This document shows, one piece after another, positions 35,177 to 40,191 of a stretch of DNA of 40,191 nt. The stretch lies in assembly GCA_025352265.1 (NCBI GenBank), contig JANXTS010000063.1:1-40191 (forward strand), given 5' to 3'. This DNA comes from Variovorax sp. (GTDB lineage: Bacteria > Pseudomonadota > Gammaproteobacteria > Burkholderiales > Burkholderiaceae_C). The notes below the pieces were generated by a model. It was not told the DNA's origin and searched no databases. It saw only the letters and a list, made by a program, of their open reading frames with translations. Every line of letters begins with the position of its first letter. Position 1 is the stretch's first letter. The translations under genes were made by a program, and so were the position numbers.

Positions 35177-36064
35177 ATGGCCCAACCTGTTTCCGCCCGA
35201 CTCAAGATCGGTCTGTCAGCCTGCTTTTCGCACGCCGATCCGGCGCGAGCCCTGTTCAGCAACAAAACCCTGCAGTACGTCGAGCAGTCGATCGCGCACT
35301 GGCTCATGTCGGCCGGCGCGATGGTCGTGATGGTGCCGTGCCCGACAGGCGCAACCGCACGCGGCGACACCAAGCTCTCGCACTACGCCGAGTGGCTCGA
35401 TGGAGTGGTCATGCATGGCGGCGCGGACCTGTGGCCGGGCAGCTATGGCGAGGTGCCGCTGAAAGACGCGTGGCTCGGAGACCGCGTACGCGACCTGTAC
35501 GACCTCGCGCTGGTCGAGGCTTTCGAACAGGCGGGCAAGCCGATATTCGGCGTGTGCCGGGGGCTGCAGCTCATCAACGTGGCGTTTGGCGGCACGCTGT
35601 ACCAGGACATCGAAGAGCAGCATGGCCATCCTGAGACGCTGCGGCATCGCGACCCAGTGGCCTACGACCAGAACTTCCATGCGCTCGAGATCGTGCCCGG
35701 CACTCGACTCGCCAAGCTTTATCCGGGGGTCGATACGGCGCGCGTCAACAGCATCCATCATCAGGGCGTGAAGGCGTTGGCGCCAGGCTTTGACATCGAG
35801 GCATGGAGCCTGCCGGACCGCGTGCCTGAAGCGATCCGGCGGCGCGCCGACCGCGGCCGCAGCTACATCGCCGCGACGCAATGGCACCCGGAATTTCACA
35901 AGTTCGGCAGCAAGGAAACGCTGGACGACAGCGCAATCCTCCACGACTTTCTATGGGCTTGCGCTACGACCAAGGTCACGGCCAAGTCGACCTTGCGTGC
36001 AGCCCCCGGCAAGATCCGCAACCGCGCCGCGCGGCTGTTGCGGCAGGCGCTGCTCCGGCGCTAA
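35177..36064 (+). CDS. Gamma-glutamyl-GABA hydrolase family (peptidase C26) protein
   Basis: The 295-residue protein is a class I glutamine amidotransferase-like fold with Cys127 in FGVCRGLQLINVAFGG, and a His-Glu pair in TQWHPEF. This is the PuuD family, which hydrolyses gamma-glutamyl-GABA in putrescine breakdown. No other puu gene is adjacent, so the substrate is not certain. The C-terminus has an Arg-rich 35-residue extension. ATG at 35177 is preferred over the TTG at 35174. Confidence 0.87.
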   Translation: MAQPVSARLKIGLSACFSHADPARALFSNKTLQYVEQSIAHWLMSAGAMVVMVPCPTGATARGDTKLSHYAEWLDGVVMHGGADLWPGSYGEVPLKDAWLGDRVRDLYDLALVEAFEQAGKPIFGVCRGLQLINVAFGGTLYQDIEEQHGHPETLRHRDPVAYDQNFHALEIVPGTRLAKLYPGVDTARVNSIHHQGVKALAPGFDIEAWSLPDRVPEAIRRRADRGRSYIAATQWHPEFHKFGSKETLDDSAILHDFLWACATTKVTAKSTLRAAPGKIRNRAARLLRQALLRR

Positions 36065-36084
36065 CCGTCGAGCCTCTGCGGTTC

Positions 36085-36297
36085 TTAGCGGCTTGGGATC
36101 GACTTGGTCGTGGTGTGGGAGACGCTGGCGTCGATCACGCCAAACACTTGGATGCCGCTGCCACCTGCGCTGGTGGCAGCGCTGCTGCCTTGCGATGAAT
36201 TGCTCGATGCGCAGCCTGCGGCCAAGCAAAGAGCGAGCAGGGAAATGAATACTGAAAAGGTGTATTTCAAGGAACGATTCCTGAGTGTTCGTTTCAT
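36085..36297 (-). CDS. Small secreted lipoprotein
   Basis: The 70-residue product begins with an MKRTLRNRS basic start, a hydrophobic stretch (FSVFISLLALCLAAG) and a lipobox LAAGC with Cys at residue 29. The mature part is Ser/Gly-rich. Its ATG overlaps the topB stop in TAATG, so translation is likely coupled. No family is recognised. A longer frame covering it to 37752 is a topB shadow. Confidence 0.75.
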   Translation of the reverse strand: MKRTLRNRSLKYTFSVFISLLALCLAAGCASSNSSQGSSAATSAGGSGIQVFGVIDASVSHTTTKSIPSR

Positions 36298-39260
36298 TAC
36301 GGCGCCAAGGCGCTCAGATGCTTGCCCACGATACCCGCCAGTTCGAACATCGTCACCTGGTCTTTGCCGAACACCGGTTTGAGCTTGGCATCGGCGTTGA
36401 TGGCGCGCTTGTTGGTTGCATCCTGCAGGCCGTTGGCCTTGATGTAATCCCACAGTTTCTTGATGACTTCGGTGCGTGCGACCGGCTCGGCGCCGATGAC
36501 GGCGGCCAGTGCATCGCTCGGCTTCAGGCCGGTGCCGGGCTTCCGCGGTGCCTTGGGGGCTGCGGCCTTCTTGGCGGCTGCCGCTTTCTTCGCCGGCGCC
36601 TTCGCTGCCTTGGCCGCAGCACCCGCCGCGACTTTTTTCGCAGCTGGCGCCGCCTTGGCAAACGTCTTTCGTGGCGGGAACTTCGACGTACGGGGCTCGA
36701 ACTCGAAGCTCACCTTGCCCTCTTCCTTGTTCCAGGACAGGAAAGCCTTGAAGGCGCGGCGCGTACGCATGCTGACGAACTTGTCGAGCAAGTCGGTCTT
36801 GCCGGTAGCGAGCAGTTTTTCGATCTGTGCGCGCTCCACCGGCTGCTGAAGGATGATCTTGCCGCTCTTGAAAGTACAGCTCGGCGTCGGTTGCTCGACG
36901 GTCGGCACCGACTTCTCGCAGACGTAATTGGTGCCGTACTCCAACACGCGCGAAGCGCAGATCGGGCACGGCCCGAGCGACTCCTGGCCGCTGAAGTCGA
37001 CGATCTCGCCGGTCTCCGCATTCTTGTCGTCGCCGAAGTCGAATTCGAGCTTCCAGTTCTTGGTTTCTTCTTCGTCGAACTTGAGGATGATCTCTGCGGT
37101 GAAAGGCCAGCCGGCCTTCGACCGAAAGCCTTCCAGCGGTCCGATGTGCTTGTCGCGCAGCAGCGCTTCGGCCTCGACCACTTCGAAGGTGCGGCCCGCC
37201 GGCGACTTGCCGAAAGAGAAGCCGCAAGGTTCCTTGTCCGGTAGTCCGGTGCAGGTGTAGCGCCGGTAATTCTCTTTGACCACGCCGCCGCAGTTGGGGC
37301 AGGGCGTTGCCAGCGTCGCATAGTCGCCCGGGACGGTGTCGCGGTCGTACTCCTTGGCCTTCTTGACGATGTGCTGCGTCATCTCGGCGATCTCGAGCAT
37401 GAACGCGGCACGCGTCAGCGCGCCCTTTTCCATCTGTGCCAGCTTGTATTCCCACTCGCCGGTCAGTGCTGCTTTCGAAAGCTCCTCGACGCCGAGGCCA
37501 CGCAGCAGCGTCATGAGCTGGAATGCCTTGGCGGTCGGGATCAGCTCGCGGCCCTCGCGCAGCATGTACTTCTCTGCGATCAGCCCTTCGATGGTGGCGG
37601 CCCGCGTGGCCGGCGTGCCGAGGCCTTTCTCCTGCATCGCCTCGCGCAGTTCGTCGTCGTCGATGGTCTTGCCAGCGCCTTCCATGGCGCCCAGCAAGGT
37701 GGCTTCGGAGTAGCGCGCGGGCGGCCGGGTCTTGAGAGCCTTGGCGTCGCACGACTCGGTTCGCACAACTTCGCCAGGCTTCACGATCACCAGGTTCTTG
37801 CCGTCTTTTTCGTCGGTGTCCTGCGCTGCTTCCTTGCCGTAGATGGCGAGCCAGCCCGGCTTCACCAGCACCTTGCCGTCGGAGCGGAATGCATAGTTCT
37901 TGCCGGCCTCGGTCACCGTGCTGATGCGCGTGGTGATCTGGTACTCAGCGCTCGGGAAGAACACCGACAGAAATCGCCGCACCACGAAGTCGTACAGTTT
38001 TTGCTCGGCGTCCGACAGACCGCTCGGTGCCTGCAGCGTCGGGATGATCGCGAAGTGATCCGACACCTTGGCGTTGTCGAAGATGCGCTTGCTCGGCTTC
38101 ACGTAGTTGCCGTCGATTGCCTGCTTGGCAAACGGCGCGAGGTGCTTCATGCCGCTGTTGGCGAGCATCGCCATCGTGTCCTTCACGACGGGCAAATAGT
38201 CTTCTGGCAAGGCGCGCGAATCGGTCCGCGGGTAGGTCAGTGCCTTGTGGCGCTCGTACAGCGACTGCGCCAGTGACAGCGTGGTCTTCGCACTGAAACC
38301 GAAGCGACTGTTGGCCTCCCTCTGCAACGACGTCAGGTCGAACAGCATGCCGCTGGCGGTCGTGCTCGGCTTGCTTTCTTCGGTGACCGTGGCCGGCTTG
38401 CCGCGAGCGGCGGCGGCAACCGCCAGCGCGTCACGCTCGGTCCAGACGCGATCGGCGCGCTGCTCCGAGTCGGGCTCGCCGCTGGTCAACAGCGGCGCGT
38501 TCGCCTTCTTACACGCCGGGTCGAAGTACTTGCCGGGATAGTCACCGGCCTCGGCCGCAAAGCTCGCGTGCACCTCCCAGTAGTCGCGTGAGACGAACTT
38601 GCGGATCTGCTCTTCGCGCTCGACAACCACGGACAGCGTGGGCGTCTGCACGCGGCCCACGGTTGTCAGAAAGAAGCCTCCATCGCGCGAGTTGAAGGCC
38701 GTCATGGCGCGCGTGCCGTTGATGCCGACGAGCCAGTCGGCCTCGGAGCGCGAACGCGCGGCGTCGGCCAGGCCTTGCATCTGCTTTTCGGTTCGCAGGT
38801 GGTCGAAGCCATCGCGAATAGCTTGCGGCGTCATCGACTGCAGCCACAGCCGACGCACCGGCTTGTTGAGCGGCGTCTTGCCGCCAGCGTACTGCTCGAT
38901 CAGCCGGAAGATCAGTTCACCCTCGCGCCCCGCGTCGCACGCGTTGATGAGCTGCGTCACGTCTTTGCGCTTGGCCTGCTTCACGACCGCGTTCAGGCGT
39001 GTCTTGGTCTTGTCGACCGGCTTCAGGTCGAAGTGCGGCGGAATTACGGGCAGGTTGGCAAAGCTCCACTTGCCGCGCTTCACGTCGAACTCTTCCGGCG
39101 CCTGGATCTCGACCAGATGGCCGACCGCGCTGGTCACCACGTAGGTGTCGTTCTCGAAGTGTTCGTCGTGCTTTTCGAACTTGCCGGCCACGGGCGTGAG
39201 CGCGCGGACGATGTCCTGAGCCACCGAAGGCTTTTCTGCAATAACCAGTGTCTTTGTCAT
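36297..39260 (-). CDS. topB: DNA topoisomerase III with H1-like linker and C-terminal SWIB domain
   Basis: The 987-residue type IA topoisomerase has a Toprim domain (VIAEKPSVAQ, then ACDAGREGELIF), the active-site Tyr in LTYPRTDSRALPE, and two C-terminal zinc-ribbon repeats (CPNC and CPIC). About 40 residues rich in Lys, Ala and Pro (near 860-905) resemble bacterial histone H1. The final 75 residues (ARTEVIKKLWDYIKANGLQD to FELAGIVGKHL) match a SWIB/MDM2 fold, as in chlamydial topoisomerase. It relaxes or decatenates DNA. The start at 39260 gives MTKTLVIAEKP. Confidence 0.94.
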   Translation of the reverse strand: MTKTLVIAEKPSVAQDIVRALTPVAGKFEKHDEHFENDTYVVTSAVGHLVEIQAPEEFDVKRGKWSFANLPVIPPHFDLKPVDKTKTRLNAVVKQAKRKDVTQLINACDAGREGELIFRLIEQYAGGKTPLNKPVRRLWLQSMTPQAIRDGFDHLRTEKQMQGLADAARSRSEADWLVGINGTRAMTAFNSRDGGFFLTTVGRVQTPTLSVVVEREEQIRKFVSRDYWEVHASFAAEAGDYPGKYFDPACKKANAPLLTSGEPDSEQRADRVWTERDALAVAAAARGKPATVTEESKPSTTASGMLFDLTSLQREANSRFGFSAKTTLSLAQSLYERHKALTYPRTDSRALPEDYLPVVKDTMAMLANSGMKHLAPFAKQAIDGNYVKPSKRIFDNAKVSDHFAIIPTLQAPSGLSDAEQKLYDFVVRRFLSVFFPSAEYQITTRISTVTEAGKNYAFRSDGKVLVKPGWLAIYGKEAAQDTDEKDGKNLVIVKPGEVVRTESCDAKALKTRPPARYSEATLLGAMEGAGKTIDDDELREAMQEKGLGTPATRAATIEGLIAEKYMLREGRELIPTAKAFQLMTLLRGLGVEELSKAALTGEWEYKLAQMEKGALTRAAFMLEIAEMTQHIVKKAKEYDRDTVPGDYATLATPCPNCGGVVKENYRRYTCTGLPDKEPCGFSFGKSPAGRTFEVVEAEALLRDKHIGPLEGFRSKAGWPFTAEIILKFDEEETKNWKLEFDFGDDKNAETGEIVDFSGQESLGPCPICASRVLEYGTNYVCEKSVPTVEQPTPSCTFKSGKIILQQPVERAQIEKLLATGKTDLLDKFVSMRTRRAFKAFLSWNKEEGKVSFEFEPRTSKFPPRKTFAKAAPAAKKVAAGAAAKAAKAPAKKAAAAKKAAAPKAPRKPGTGLKPSDALAAVIGAEPVARTEVIKKLWDYIKANGLQDATNKRAINADAKLKPVFGKDQVTMFELAGIVGKHLSALAP

Positions 39261-39286
39261 ATGAGTGCTCTCTATACTCGGCGCCT

Positions 39287-39317
39287 CGCGTGCGTACGCA
39301 CGCATGCGCATGTGTGC
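39287..39317. other. 31-bp strictly alternating purine-pyrimidine tract (potential Z-DNA)
   Basis: From C39287 to C39317 every base alternates pyrimidine-purine, mostly CG, TG and CA steps. Inside is a perfect 16-bp palindrome (39288-39303). It lies in the 82-base divergent region between the topB and SET starts. Such tracts flip to Z-form under negative supercoiling. Confidence 0.75.
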
Positions 39318-39342
39318 CCATCCAAACTATCAGACTTCGGCG

Positions 39343-39957
39343 ATGCCTACCAAATCCCCTGTTTCAACCTCTGGCCGCCGCATACAAACGCGCCGCTCGG
39401 GCATTCACGGCAACGGCGTATTTGCCGTGCAGGACATCGCGGAGGGCGAAACGCTGATCGAATACAAGGGCGAAGTCATCAGCTGGAAAGAAGCGCTCCG
39501 GCGCCACCCCCACGACCCCAGCCAGCCGCAGCACACGTTCTACTTTCATATTGATGACGGCCATGTGATCGACGGCAAGATCAACGGCAACGCCGCTAAG
39601 TGGATCAACCACTCCTGCGCGCCGAACTGCGAAGCCGACGAAACCGATGGCCGTGTGTTCATCAAGGCGCTGCAGAACATCGCTGCGGGCGAAGAACTCA
39701 ACTATGACTACGGGCTGATCATCGACGAGCCGTACACGCCGGAACTGCTGGCGGAGTTTCCTTGCTGGTGCGGTGCCGAGGCATGCCGTGGCACCTTGCT
39801 CGCGCCGAAAGAAGACAAGAAAAAGAAGAAGAAAAAGAAGGCCGAAAGGAAGGCTAAAACCGACAAGGCAAAGGACAAAGCCAAGGCCGACAAGAGAGAA
39901 AAGACACTCGAAAAGGCCAAGGGTTCCGGCAAGAAAGACAAGTCCACCAAGGACTGA
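39343..39957 (+). CDS. SET-domain protein lysine methyltransferase
   Basis: The 204-residue protein has the SET motifs GIHGNGVFAVQDIAEGE, WINHSCAPNCEA (S-adenosylmethionine site and pseudoknot) and GEELNYDYG, with the post-SET Cys cluster CWCGAEACRG. The last 47 residues are nearly all Lys, Ala, Asp and Glu. It probably methylates lysine in a basic protein. In Chlamydia a related enzyme methylates histone H1-like proteins. It is divergent from topB, which has an H1-like tail. Start chosen at 39343, after which the family-like sequence begins. Confidence 0.9.
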   Translation: MPTKSPVSTSGRRIQTRRSGIHGNGVFAVQDIAEGETLIEYKGEVISWKEALRRHPHDPSQPQHTFYFHIDDGHVIDGKINGNAAKWINHSCAPNCEADETDGRVFIKALQNIAAGEELNYDYGLIIDEPYTPELLAEFPCWCGAEACRGTLLAPKEDKKKKKKKKAERKAKTDKAKDKAKADKREKTLEKAKGSGKKDKSTKD

Positions 39958-39961
39958 CGAC

Positions 39962-40191
39962 ATGGCGCTGAGCCACACGTGGAATCCCGATCAGCTGGCG
40001 GCAGCCCTGGCGCTGCTGCTGCCTGATACGACCGTCGAGATCGTCGAACAAATCGATTCAAGCAACACCGAGTTGATGCGCCGCAGCCGTGCCGGGCAAC
40101 TTGCGCCCGTGGTGCTGGTCGCCGAGCGTCAGACCGCCGGACGCGGCCGTCTCGGACGCCCATGGCACAGCGCGCAGCTGGCTGAAGAGCC
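39962..40191 (+). CDS. birA: Biotin--[acetyl-CoA-carboxylase] ligase BirA (partial, 5' part)
   Basis: The 76-residue visible part begins MALSHTWNPDQLAAAL and contains IDSSNTEL and AERQTAGRGRLGRPW, the biotin/ATP-binding motif of BirA ligases. There is no N-terminal winged helix, so it is the short ligase type. It begins 4 bases after the SET stop, so they may be one transcript. The 3' end lies outside the window. Confidence 0.92.
   Translation, partial: MALSHTWNPDQLAAALALLLPDTTVEIVEQIDSSNTELMRRSRAGQLAPVVLVAERQTAGRGRLGRPWHSAQLAEE

Noticed and set aside
36085..37752. Long minus-strand frame overlapping topB and ending as a lipoprotein
   Set aside because: Only its last 70 residues are protein-like (the lipoprotein); the rest is topB read in another frame.
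1..40191. CRISPR arrays, tRNA/rRNA genes, insertion sequences or prophage
   Set aside because: No regular spacer-repeat pattern, cloverleaf, transposase or integrase frame was recognised in the window.

Overview
The window is high-GC, densely packed DNA from a betaproteobacterium. The gene set (pirin-slyX, an extra infA next to dbpA, TopB with a SWIB tail beside a SET protein, birA) and protein sequences that read like Burkholderiales point to Comamonadaceae, most likely Variovorax or a close relative. The genus is inferred from memory of similar proteins, not from a search. I see no rRNA, tRNA, CRISPR array, insertion sequence or prophage.

Bases 1-10870 (minus strand) hold an aerobic carbon monoxide dehydrogenase cluster in transcription order: rcoM, coxM, coxS, coxL, coxG, coxD, coxE, coxF (XdhC family), mocA-like cytidylyltransferase, a polytopic membrane protein, and a partial zinc-ribbon membrane protein that runs off the left edge. 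CoxM/S/L form the FAD, iron-sulfur and molybdenum subunits. CoxL has the form I cysteine loop of true CO oxidisers. CoxD/E/F, CoxG and the MocA-like enzyme would mature, anchor and supply cofactor to the enzyme. The regulator looks like RcoM, a heme-PAS/LytTR CO sensor, with all three expected heme ligands. Three direct repeats spaced exactly 21 bp lie just upstream of coxM and are the best candidate for its operator.

Bases 10976-24801 are general housekeeping and accessory genes: a small monooxygenase-like protein, an Nramp (MntH) metal transporter, a pirin-slyX-GAF set, a YihY/BrkB membrane protein, a trypsin-like protease, a glycine-zipper protein, a ynfA remnant with an internal deletion, a His-rich EamA transporter facing a His-tailed SlyD-like isomerase, a NERD-UvrD helicase, a second GAF protein, a 3-methyladenine DNA glycosylase and an MFS transporter.

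Bases 25066-33561 carry a class III aminotransferase and an amidase, a cupin, a Dps-like ferritin, a transglutaminase-like protease, small hypothetical genes, and a translation set (hypothetical, infA, dbpA) behind a long leader. Bases 33562-40191 carry xylulokinase, a class I glutamine-amidotransferase-like hydrolase, a small lipoprotein, topoisomerase III with a histone H1-like linker and SWIB domain, a divergent SET-domain methyltransferase with a lysine-rich tail, and the start of birA. The two most interesting points are the RcoM/triple-repeat CO switch and the SET/TopB-SWIB pair, whose divergent promoter region contains a 31-bp strictly alternating purine-pyrimidine tract.
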